Positions 6,440 through 16,600 of a stretch of 43,391 nucleotides of DNA are shown one piece after another. Position 1 is the stretch's first letter. Every line of letters starts with the position of its first letter. Location: IMG/VR virus record IMGVR_UViG_3300020202_000035, positions 1-43,391 of that record; one strand, given 5' to 3'. The notes under the pieces are model-generated. The model saw nothing but the letters and a program-made list of their open reading frames with translations, was not told the origin of the DNA and searched no databases. Both the position numbers and the translations under genes were made by a program. The DNA comes from a virus.

Positions 6440-6706
6440 TTAATGGGAGTAAGTCACTCCTTGAAATGTTCCTGTAGTATCGTCCCACTCCCAAATAAAG
6501 TTATCTCGATTGAGACGAGTAATTCCTAAATGAGTACTAACTTGATCTTTCAACCACGCAACGACCGCAGCACGCTTTTGAGTACGATTTCCAGACGCTA
6601 GTTGATACTGAGCAATTAGGTCGGCTCGTGTGACGGTGAGAGAACTCCCATCAGTGAGCTGTATGAACCATTCATCCTCAGTTACTCGTTGTGCTCGAAT
6701 ACTCAT
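6440..6706 (-). CDS. Small protein within the tail operon
   Basis: An 88-residue protein starting MSIRAQRVTEDEWFIQLTDGSS, with a helix containing RADLIAQYQLASGNRTQKRAAVVAWLKDQV. The start overlaps the upstream stop by one base (TAATG). It may be a small tail or assembly factor, but no family is recognised. Confidence 0.68.
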   Translation of the reverse strand: MSIRAQRVTEDEWFIQLTDGSSLTVTRADLIAQYQLASGNRTQKRAAVVAWLKDQVSTHLGITRLNRDNFIWEWDDTTGTFQGVTYSH

Positions 6707-8181
6707 TACGTCACCTTCGATTGGAAGCCAGTTACGTTGATGTAAACCGTGGTCGTAGCGGCAGATACGTCATAGGCTAATGCGGTATTTGCCGTGGTCT
6801 TAAAGTAGGGAGTTGCACCTGCTGGAAGCACAGAACCACCATTGGGAGGTAATGCAGCTCGATAGAGAACGCTTCCACCTGTACCGTCTCGGAAATCGAC
6901 ATAGATTGGAGTTGTGCCAGCATCGGTTCTGAATACATGAATTGCGGTAATACAATTTCTTGTCGAAGCAACCGCCGTAAACACCGTTGAAGCCGTACTC
7001 GCTCCATCTGTGTTTGAAGTCGCATCCGTCTTTAAGTCTGCTAGAGGAAATTGCGCTCGGACTAAAAGTGCACCATCAAGATCGGACTGAGCATCTGTGC
7101 GATCCGCACCAGCAACAATCGTTGTAGTTGCTAGAGAAGCGATTGCTTTAGCCCCAACCTTGACAGGATTGCCAGAATCCGCCGTGTCGTGAGCGATCCC
7201 TCCACCCGTGAGAGTCGAGACCGTTGTAACCGTTGCTAAAGTTTGTGAAGCCGCAAGCTCAACCGCGCCAATCGTGACGCCTGCATTCGCCGCAAGCTTT
7301 CCAATCGCATTCGTTCCAGCAGGTAAAGCCGCCGAGATCGTGACCGCGCCTGTATTGCAGGCAGTCACTTTACCATCTAAGGAGCTTAAAGTTGTCTCTA
7401 TCCCGTCGACATGACCAATGATCGTATCCTGTTTTGCTGAGGTGGATGCACCAGTTGGAAGCGGAAGCGAGGAAGCTGAAACAGGCTGCGTCGTCGTCCC
7501 TGTCGGATCTGTTCGTACAGGAGCTGAAGCGGTCCCAATTTCAGAGCCATCATTCGCTCGAAGATTGACGTGCATATCCCCCGTGGCCGTTCCTCTGGCC
7601 GCTCTTAATCCATTTTCAGAAGCGGTTGCAGGAGATACATCATCAAACTGGACATACATCGTCACGTCATCCGTGGACGCATCCAACACCTTGCTTACTA
7701 ACGATGTCAGCTTTTCTAAAACCCGCTTAACTAAAGCCACTACGCTAAACGTTCCAGTATCACTGGAGGCAGCAGCGTCTGCCTTAGCGCCAATCGTTTC
7801 ACTGTGTCCATCAGCTTGGGAAGATGCAGCATGCGCAACATACTGTTCTCCCTTCGAGGTTCCATTTGCTGCAATATTATCGCCGTCTGCCGAAACTTCT
7901 GATGCCGAAAGCGTGTCCTTTCGTCGGAGCATCGTCATCGGACCCACTGGATTTGCCGCCGCCGCCGCGTCCTCCGTATATTCAGTAACCGTTCCGCCAC
8001 CACCACCACCGCCCCCGTTTAAGTCGTAAACAAGTAGAGCGCCTGTGTCCTTATCGACCACCAATGGCGCCGCTTCCTCCGCACTATGGTTTGGAGAATA
8101 ACTCGCGCGATTGACGGCCTTAGTGACCGCAATCTCCGAAATCGGATTTGTTTGTACGTTGGACCAATCGGGATTAGGCAT
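6706..8181 (-). CDS. Tail-associated structural protein, Ala/Thr/Ser-rich, with polyglycine linker
   Basis: A 491-residue protein of low charge, dominated by Ala, Thr, Ser, Gly and Val, as in phage appendage proteins. Near residues 54-62 lies a run of Gly that looks like a flexible hinge between an N-terminal segment of about 50 residues and a long beta-rich body. The C-terminal 110 residues (from about DATSNTDGASTAS) form a distinct beta domain with RNCITAIHVFRTDAG and TVYINVTGFQSKVT. A GAGGAA ribosome site precedes the ATG. It is likely a tail or receptor-binding accessory protein; the exact role is unknown. Confidence 0.66.
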   Translation of the reverse strand: MPNPDWSNVQTNPISEIAVTKAVNRASYSPNHSAEEAAPLVVDKDTGALLVYDLNGGGGGGGGTVTEYTEDAAAAANPVGPMTMLRRKDTLSASEVSADGDNIAANGTSKGEQYVAHAASSQADGHSETIGAKADAAASSDTGTFSVVALVKRVLEKLTSLVSKVLDASTDDVTMYVQFDDVSPATASENGLRAARGTATGDMHVNLRANDGSEIGTASAPVRTDPTGTTTQPVSASSLPLPTGASTSAKQDTIIGHVDGIETTLSSLDGKVTACNTGAVTISAALPAGTNAIGKLAANAGVTIGAVELAASQTLATVTTVSTLTGGGIAHDTADSGNPVKVGAKAIASLATTTIVAGADRTDAQSDLDGALLVRAQFPLADLKTDATSNTDGASTASTVFTAVASTRNCITAIHVFRTDAGTTPIYVDFRDGTGGSVLYRAALPPNGGSVLPAGATPYFKTTANTALAYDVSAATTTVYINVTGFQSKVT

Positions 8182-8183
8182 GA

Positions 8184-8678
8184 TTATTCCTCGTAATTTC
8201 CAGAAACGCCAAAGAAGAAATTGGTAGCCGCCCCAAAAGAGATATTTTCAGTTCGTGTATGCCTGAGATATTGCGCTCCATTGAGCTCGCGTCGGATGCT
8301 CACCTGATTGGTTTCCGTCCCGTTGAGTGGCACGACGATCTTCAAGTCCGAGTTCGTCGCAGAGTCGAAATTCACGCCATCCCACGACCGAGAAAAATAA
8401 AAGGTCGCCGTCGCTGTGCCGTCGATGTTCGTGGCGGCCGCAGTTCCCGAGCAACGCGCGAAGATCGAGACATGATTCAAAATTGCGGCATTCCCATCGC
8501 TCCGAGCCCACACATCCAAAACCACTCCCTGCGTGGCGTTGGTCGTGTTCCCCGCGACCTGATTCACCGCATTGGAAATCGTGGCCTGATGATTTTTAGT
8601 CTTCGCATATACCAGCGTGACAAGGACGCAAAAAAATAAGACGGTTAGTTTTTTCATATATTTGTGGCTGTAACTCAT
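8184..8678 (-). CDS. Secreted-type protein with signal peptide inside the tail operon
   Basis: A 164-residue protein. Two starts are possible: 8678, in an ATGA overlap with the preceding stop, or 8657, which gives MKKLTVLFFCVLVTLVYA directly, a clear Sec signal. Neither has a strong ribosome site, so coupling at 8678 is preferred. The rest is beta-rich with ATFYFSRSWDGVNFDS and NFFFGVSGNYEE. A Sec signal on a gene among virion genes is unusual: the product may be periplasmic, or part of envelope or superinfection functions, not the particle. Confidence 0.68.
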   Translation of the reverse strand: MSYSHKYMKKLTVLFFCVLVTLVYAKTKNHQATISNAVNQVAGNTTNATQGVVLDVWARSDGNAAILNHVSIFARCSGTAAATNIDGTATATFYFSRSWDGVNFDSATNSDLKIVVPLNGTETNQVSIRRELNGAQYLRHTRTENISFGAATNFFFGVSGNYEE

Positions 8679-8977
8679 GGGTTCTGACTCTTAATTTCGT
8701 CGATCTTGGATTTGATCGCGTTCAACGCCGTATTGTCGTTGTAGAGAAGCTTTTGAAGAATCGCCCACTGGACGCGTGGACCGAGCAATGCCAGCTTTTG
8801 AGCCGCCCTAATTTGTCGCTCTTCTTGAGAAACCGCGGGCTCTTCCCACTGGCTACTGACCCATTTCGCTTTCGCGTCTTTCGGAGGATGAGGCACTTCA
8901 ATCGACCGAGCAGGCGGCTGAACGCCATCAAAACCGCCTAGGTAATTCCCAGATTCGTCGATATAATATTTCGTCAT
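8675..8977 (-). CDS. Putative tail-fibre assembly or chaperone-like small protein
   Basis: A 100-residue protein beginning [19 protein letters not shown]. Short proteins of this kind, which read '[15 protein letters not shown]', commonly follow phage tail-fibre genes and are thought to help fibre folding. The middle is proline-rich, and a helical part follows ([20 protein letters not shown]). Start chosen at 8977: its ATG overlaps the fibre stop (ATGA) and a GAGG lies eight bases upstream. The chaperone role is inferred from neighbours. Confidence 0.7.
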   Translation of the reverse strand: MTKYYIDESGNYLGGFDGVQPPARSIEVPHPPKDAKAKWVSSQWEEPAVSQEERQIRAAQKLALLGPRVQWAILQKLLYNDNTALNAIKSKIDEIKSQNP

Positions 8978-10569
8978 CGCCATGCCCTCACATAAAATTC
9001 CCAATTGCCATTCGTAAGCGCGCCGACCGCGCCCGAAGACTTCACGAGTGTGTAAAAGACGTTTGCTCCGTTGCTGTACCGAATATTCAAATTGGTTGCG
9101 TCAGGATTGATCGCCACTCCTTGACTTGCACCTGTATCCGCCGAGCTTGGAGAGATCAGAATTTCATCGCCGACCGAATAACCCTGATCGCCACTAGTGC
9201 ATTTCAATCGACATTGAACCAGTGTAGGCATTCCTCCTAAACCATGAGCTAACGTCAAAAGACCACCCGATGTAATGGTCTGTGCCGTGCTCGAATATGA
9301 TGCGGTAAATTGTCCGCCCGTCGGTGCCGCCCACGTTCCATCGCCCCGCCAGAACGTCGAAGCGCTCGCGCTCGTTCCACTGTTTAAGTTCGAAACAGGA
9401 AGGTTCCCTGTAACATCCGCCGCCAAATCCACATTCGCAGGTTTTCCGCGAGTGGTGAAATAATTCGAGCCATCCGAGAAGATGATGCCGCCCTGGTTCT
9501 GCTTGAAAACAATCGATGCCGCCCCATCCACAGTCGACGTCGTCGGAGTGATTGTGAGCGCACCCGCACCGCGATTTTGTACGAAAATAAACCATCCCGC
9601 AGGAAAAGAAGCTCCCGCTTGCGGCAAGGTTGCTGCAATGGCCGACGCATTCGTATGCGTGACAAGCTTGCCCCAATCCGAAGAGACATACGTGTAAGTC
9701 GTTCCTGTTTGAGCATTGACCGCCGATACCCCTTTGCCGCGTTGCGTAAAGTAGTTCGTGCCGTTCGAGAAAATTCGAATACCCTCATTCTGGCTGATGA
9801 CAATGCTTGAGGCTCCGTCGATGGTGGACGTTGTTGGAGTAATCGTGACCAGACCTGCACCCAGGTTTTGAATATCCACAAGCCAGCCGTTCGGGAAAGT
9901 CGCCGAAGCTTGGGGAAGCGTCACCGCTACCGCGCTCGCATTGTTGAACGTCACGAGCTTGCCGCCGTCGCCCGTCACTATGGTGTAGCTTGTCCCCGTC
10001 TGAGCATTCACTTCCGCAGCACGCCGAACCGTTGTCCCTGATAAATCAAGCCCTCGCCCAATGACTGCCGAAGAAAGATTTGCGAGAGCTGCTAAAGAAG
10101 GATTTCCATCCGCGTCGAATCCGAGATACTTATTCGCGCGATTCGTTGCCGTCGCTAGTGTCGCCGTGGGCGAAGCATCCGCCGCGGGATATTTCAGACA
10201 ACGATCGGTGATCTCTTTGATTTGCTGGACCAGCACCGTCAGGAAGTCAAACGAGTCTTCATGCGTATCAGCCAAGAAGCTTCCTTGGTTCTCGAAATCA
10301 GTAAGCTGTTTAAGAGGCAGATTCGGAACAATCGTCCACGTCTTTCCAGAAGCAGGCGCCGTGACAGCCGTAATTTTCCAGTTTGCAGAATTGTCATCCG
10401 ATATACCGCCGACCGTGTAATGCGTATCAACCGTTAAAACCGTGTCGACACCCGCAGATCGCTCCGTAACTTGGAGATAATTCTTATTCGAAATCGGGAA
10501 ACCGTAAGCAAACTCCGTCGTGACCCCGTTGCCATTGTATTGATGTCGAAAGGTTTCGGCAGTAATCAT
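8974..10569 (-). CDS. Tail fibre protein, T7 gp17-type N-terminus
   Basis: A 531-residue fibre. Residues 1-130 match the T7 gp17-type anchor: [18 protein letters not shown], a central [15 protein letters not shown] and a long helix before CLKYPA. This part attaches the fibre to the tail. Two tandem repeats of 97 residues follow (about 187-283 and 284-376), each starting VNAQTGTxYT and holding LPQAxAxFPxGW, ITPTTST and GTNYF or GSNYF. A C-terminal domain from about residue 410 (WRGDGTW then beta strands) probably contacts the host. A strong ribosome site is not obvious. Confidence 0.86.
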   Translation of the reverse strand: MITAETFRHQYNGNGVTTEFAYGFPISNKNYLQVTERSAGVDTVLTVDTHYTVGGISDDNSANWKITAVTAPASGKTWTIVPNLPLKQLTDFENQGSFLADTHEDSFDFLTVLVQQIKEITDRCLKYPAADASPTATLATATNRANKYLGFDADGNPSLAALANLSSAVIGRGLDLSGTTVRRAAEVNAQTGTSYTIVTGDGGKLVTFNNASAVAVTLPQASATFPNGWLVDIQNLGAGLVTITPTTSTIDGASSIVISQNEGIRIFSNGTNYFTQRGKGVSAVNAQTGTTYTYVSSDWGKLVTHTNASAIAATLPQAGASFPAGWFIFVQNRGAGALTITPTTSTVDGAASIVFKQNQGGIIFSDGSNYFTTRGKPANVDLAADVTGNLPVSNLNSGTSASASTFWRGDGTWAAPTGGQFTASYSSTAQTITSGGLLTLAHGLGGMPTLVQCRLKCTSGDQGYSVGDEILISPSSADTGASQGVAINPDATNLNIRYSNGANVFYTLVKSSGAVGALTNGNWEFYVRAWR

Positions 10570-10611
10570 TCTTTCGAAAGATTAGCACCGAAGAAATCGA
10601 CGTCTTTCCCC

Positions 10612-13600
10612 TTACTCTTCTTCTTCTGTCACGTTCTCGACAAACCGATTCACGTCTTTAGCGGCGTTGGTTACGGGCACGCCTGAGACCGCACCCGCAG
10701 CGCGAGCTCCCGACCAAACCACATCATTCCAAGCAGCTTCTTCATCGAAGAGCGCTTTACCTGCTTTGGTAGATTCTCTTGAAAATTCCTTCAAAGCAGC
10801 GCCAGCAGGAGTAAGTTTATCGATGCTGTCCGCTAATCCATGCCCCTTCAATACAGAGGATGGTATATTTCCCAAGACGGGAATCCAAGATATCGGAGCT
10901 TCTAAAAGCTTTACAAGAAGATCCCACCAATCAGGCATTTCCCCTCGCAAGACGCCCCGCACAAGTTCCTCAACCAAAACGGCCAGAAGAATCGATTGCG
11001 CCAAATGACTGGCATACTCCTTGTTCGAAATCGCACCCTCTTGCCATGCCCGATGTTCTGTTTGCAGGATGGACCCGTATTTGAAACGCCAAGACATCAG
11101 CATCACGAATGAACGCAACAGTTTGTTCGGGCTTCGCTGAATCCAATTTCGATCAGACGTTAATCCCGTAGGCTGGGTTTCTTGCACAATGGCATCTGCG
11201 TATTTCACCGCTTCCGCAATCTGTTCGTCCTGAGTCGTATTCGCATCCGATTTCGTTGCCAGATACTTCTGGAAAGCACCCATCCATGTTGGACCAACCA
11301 CACCTCGATCTGACATTTGCATCATCTTGAATCCGAAATCCTGAGCATCTTTCAGCGTGATCGTTCGATTGCCGAGCGTGAGCTTAAATTTCTTCAACCC
11401 CTTCATTCCCTGAGCTGCTTCAAATGCATCTCGATCAATCGCCTCTTCACGAGTCCGAAGCACACTCGAAAGCTTCGTGATCTCATTCCATTTTTCAGTC
11501 TTAAATCCGAACGTCGTCGTGAGTTGTCCCGTAATCCCAAATGATTTGAAACCCTCCAACATCCACTTCCATCCGATACGCCGAGCCGCAATGATTAACC
11601 CCGTCTTTTGAACAGCAGCCGTCGAAACCTTATAACCCAAAAGCAAGTAGGTTGAGAGCTTTCGATTGAACTCGATGAATTTTTCAAGACCTTGCGTCGT
11701 ATCCGATTCGATAAAGTTTGGACCGCTATAAGGATTAGCTGTCTTAGAAACCCAATCCTTCAAATTCTTCCATTCTCGATTTCCAACCTTATCGATGAAA
11801 ACACTCTTCCATTGCGGATCATTGATGAGCTTGTTCATGTCTCGAAGCACTCGAGAATGCGTGATATATCGAGTAGTCTCCGAAACGTGCCGATAGAGCA
11901 CATCGAGACTCAATTTCGGAGCGTCTTTAGTTCCGCCAACGCGCCCCTTTGTCATTCGATCCGAAGGCTTGGCTGAGCGCAGCACAGCTTGCTTCTGCAT
12001 AATGTCTTCTTCTTCATGCCGCGCTGCCTTGTCTGAAAGTGTGGAGTCGTAGATCAGAGGAAAGTAACCGCCCGCCAACGTAACCGTTGATCCCTCCTTA
12101 GTTTTATAAACTCTTTCCGCAGGCTGAACCTTTCCAATGTGCCGATTATAGTTGGCAAAGTGAACCTGATCCAAAGGCTCATAAAATTCATTGATCGAAT
12201 CCCAGATTCCCTGGATCGCTTTCAATTCCTTTTCGGTAAAGAACTGAGAGACAATATCAATCTGCTCCTGAGAGATCAGCAAACCATCTGAGAGCGCCTT
12301 TGCATTCTGCAAGTTCCCTGTGTTCAGCAGCACCATCACCAACTTCTCAGGAGTCCACCGCGATTCACCCGTCGCCCTTGCTTTTTCAGGAAGAGGCAAG
12401 TCCTTGATATTAAAATGAGCGCCATTCTCTTTTCGGATTCTCGCAACCGCCTCAGAAATGGTGTCAAAGTGCCCGCGTGCCTTTTTATAGAACCCGCTTT
12501 CCATCTCAAGCTGTTCGGTATCGGCCTGCGCCACAAGCTGGTAGAGCTTTCGTTGAGGACCCATCTTTCCAGTGGTACGCATCTGAAAGGCATCCGCAGT
12601 CTCAAACATGAATTGCGCATGGATATTGCTCCCCAACAGAGCTTCAAGAGCAACACGTGGGTAATAAAGTTTGTCCCCTTTTTGCGTCACTTCACGCTTC
12701 TTGAGTCGATTCAACCTCTCGATCGCTTGCCGTTGAAAATCTGTAAACCGAACGAGTTCTTTCCCGCTCAGTGACGCCATCTGATCACGTCCGCTTGTAA
12801 ACATCGCCTCGACAAATCCATCGAGTTCGCGAAGTTCGTCCATTGTAAGCATGCGACGGTAATCCCCTTGCTTTTCACCGAGCCTCACGAAATCGGGCAT
12901 CATCGCAAATAGAATCTCATCCAGCTCCTTGATGTTATGCAGATCGTAAGTCTTCTGATTGGCTCTCTCTGCAAGCTTGTATCGGGAAACAACCTCGATA
13001 ATAGGCTCAAGGTACGAGTTCTCGACGCCCTTCAGCGTGGATTCAAACTTCTTATGGGCGTATCGGGTTTGAAGCTTTGTCAGTTCCTCACGCACCTTAA
13101 TCGATTCCGCGACCAAAGCATGATTGAGTAATTGCTTTTGACGAGCTCTGTATGCAGATTCCTTCATGCCTTTGTTCAGAAGGCGAATCACCTCTCGACC
13201 CCATTTCCGCTCCGTGCGCGCAAACACATCGTACCGCGTAGCTCGACCCACTTCCATTTGCCCGATCGCTTCTTTCGCGGCGTCCTTATAAACCTTTTCA
13301 AGCACCCTCACACTTCGTCCCGCCGTCTTCATCTTCAGCTCTGCCGCCAAGGCTTGGGCTTCCGCAATTAAATACGCAAGAGAAGCGTCGCTGTGAGTCG
13401 CCGCATCGGCACCCGTCGCAGCGTTTCGCACATCATGTCGGATTTTAACTTCTTCCTCTCGAATCCTTTCCTGTTTTCGTTGCGCAATCATTTGATCGCG
13501 AGTGAGCTCGTTCTGCATCGACTCGATCAAAGCCTCAGGAGATTCATACTCAAAACCAATAGCCAGAGTCTCGATACTCAGAATCCCATCTTCTCGGAAG

Positions 13601-16600
13601 ATAGAAGGAAACTTGGCATGAAGCTCCTTCGCAACATTCTCGCCATACTTCTCACGAAACTTATCTAAAGAAACGCCATCTTTTTCAGCACGCTTCAAAA
13701 GAGCGTAGAAAGGTTCGCTATCCACCTCCTTCATCGCTTCGCGAACGAGAGCTTCCTCGCCTCCAATGACCTTAAAATAGTTTTTCAGAATCCGCTCCAC
13801 GTGGCGATCCTCTTCCGATTTTTGATGCTTCTCGCGGGCATCCCTTAACTCGCGACGTTTCGCCTCATCATTCGTGATAAGGTCGATCACGTCTGACTTC
13901 GTCGCGTAGTATTCACGCGCCTCTTTGATTTCATTCTGGCTCGCTAGCATACGGTCAAAGATCGCGCTGAGCTCAGGCGTCACCGTTACAAAGCTTTTAA
14001 TCGATCGGTAAATTTCCAGGAGCCAATTTCTCAGATTGCGGAAAACCTCGACCAATTCCACACTCGGAGCTTTGCCCTCTTTCAAATAGCTTTCGAATGC
14101 ATCGGCTACCTTCTCCTCTTGAGCTCGGGAGAGCTCGCCGTTTTTCGATCCAGACCACTCCACCAGGCTTTGGTAATCGGCAATGACTTGCTGACTGGCA
14201 AGGCCGCTTTCGATGAGCTCCCTCATCATCTTCAATCGGAAATGAAGCACTTCATGGCTCAACGTCGAAAGATCCGCCTTTTCAAAAAGATGGATGATCG
14301 TTTTCGCACCCTGAAATTCAATCGCGCCGCGCGGATCCTCCTCGCCTTGAAGCATCGTTCCTTCATTGACACCAAGCATCCATTGAAGTAACTTATCTTT
14401 GGAGCCTCTTAGTCGGTCCCGCTTTGCAAGCGGGGTGCCCGCTTGGAGGCTTTCCACTTTCTGGACTTCAGTTGCCTCCGTTACGTGAGCATCATAGAAG
14501 AAATCAATGACCTGGACGCCCTCTTTCTCTTCATGAGCTGTCATCCTCACAAATAAATCTTCACCATCCAGTTTCGTTTTAACCGCATAATTATTCCACT
14601 TGATGGCGCGTCCTTCGACTGTGGACGTTTCCTGATAGATTGGAATCGCGTTTTCAACGAGTTGAGAGATTCCCGCAAAAAGCTTCAAATGCCGAACATC
14701 CGCGCTATGGTTTTTAACTTTCTTAAACCCTCCACGCACCAACCTCATCTTTCGACCGTTCGCCTTAACAACAAACTCTTCACCCTGCGGATAAATAGAT
14801 TTTGCCCACTTTGTAAGTTCTTCGAAATCACTTGGAGCGTTGGAGGTAATCTCCACTGCTGGCATTGCCAAAAGTTTCTCTTTAGCTTGCTTGAAAGGAT
14901 TACTCTGAAATCGAACGTCAGACTTCGAAGGCGTAAACGGCTCCCCGTTCTTATGCGTGATCTTGATTATAGAAGGATCGAAGACGACGAAGTTGCTTGT
15001 GCCTTTTCCCTCACCGCGTGACCCCTGATCCAGATAACGAATCCCTTTAATACCCAAGCTGGAAAGATATTCGGAAGCTCTCTTTCTCGCCTCGGAAATG
15101 ATAATCTCCTCAGTGTTTTGAAGGACATGCGTGATATCTCGATAAATTAACTCTCCAGTTGCATGTTCTGGGATATAAAAGACTTTTCCAACGCCTTCCT
15201 TATCTCTGTAATCTTGCTGGAGTTTGGATATGATTTCTTTAATTTCAGCGCTCTGCTCAGAGATCGGCTTATCCCAATCCAAGAAGGTCTTGATCGCTTG
15301 ATCGTCGATATCAACCGTATAAACATTTCCCAGATCTTTTTCTTTGTATTCAACTCTCTCTTTGAGGATTTTAACCTCATCAAGTAATTTTTGCGCTTCT
15401 TCACTGTCTCGATCCAGATCACGGGATTCAAGATAACCACCCACTGAGTACAGATCTGGTTTAGTGATAATTCGGATGGCCGCCGCTGTAAGAGGATCAA
15501 GAGATTTTATATCCACTTCCTTGCCATCCAACTTGTATGTTTGCTTTGTTCCACCGAGAACCAGCTTATAGTCTTCAGCGACCTCTGGATTTTCCGCAAA
15601 GTACAAACCCCATCCATATACTTGGTTGCCTTCGCCAGTCCCAATATTTTCCAGTTTGAACTGATCTTCAATTTCATGCGGCGTGCCATGATAAGCAGGC
15701 TGAAAGAATGTTTCGTCCTCTTCCAAATTCCTCTTCGTCACCTCGGATCGATTAACAGCCGCAGGAGTCTGAGAGATCCGTGCGATGTATGCTTTCCCAT
15801 CCTCGCCTGTTCGTAGTTCAATTGGATTATCGACAAGAAATTCCTCCACGGTTTGTCCACGCTCCCGCGCGGACATAAACAAAGCCGAATGAAGAAGCTT
15901 TAATTGAAGATCTGTTTCTTGAGCGCTAAACCCTGCACCTCCCTCTTCTTTCGGAAGAATCAATTTTTCTCGAATCCGTTTGATAGGCTCAGGAACCTCA
16001 GCTTCACGTGACACCTTTTGAAGCTCCGCTCGAAAATCCTCGACGTGTTGCTTCACCGAATCTTTTTCGTACTCCACGCCTTCTTCAAAATCCTTGCGAA
16101 TTGCATCAAACACTGGATGCTCACGATACTTCGCTATGAATTTGCCTGTACTAATCTGAACATCGCCACCCAAGCGAATCGCTTCTTCCAGGTTCTCTAC
16201 ACTGGACCCGACATCATTTAAGAATTGAGCCAAAGCTGTTTGCCCTTCTCCTTGAGTCTGAGCCCCTTGAAAGAAGACTTCTGCAAGCTGTTCAGCTCGC
16301 ACTTCTAAAGTTGTCGGATGGCCTGCCTCTTTCAAGGCTCCGTCAATAAACACCGCGACACTTTCAGGATCGCGTTTTGTCATCGGCACGCCATCGGCCA
16401 ATGCTTTTAGTTCATCTAAGCTCGACAGATCACCTTCAGATTTTCGCACATTCTGAAGCAGCTCGTTCGTTTTACGCAAATCCTCGTTCATCGAATCGAT
16501 CACTTCTTGGCTCACCACAGGATTTTCCTGCATAGAGGAAGCAGCAGGCGTTTCCTCTTTCGTTTCAACATCTGAAGCCAAGGGTGTCATCGCCACGTTG

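Noticed and set aside
7418-8029. A 203-residue plus-strand open frame opposite the 491-residue tail protein
   Set aside because: It is an antisense frame of a low-complexity Ala/Thr/Ser-rich gene; no coherent domain, no ribosome site and no neighbours on that strand.
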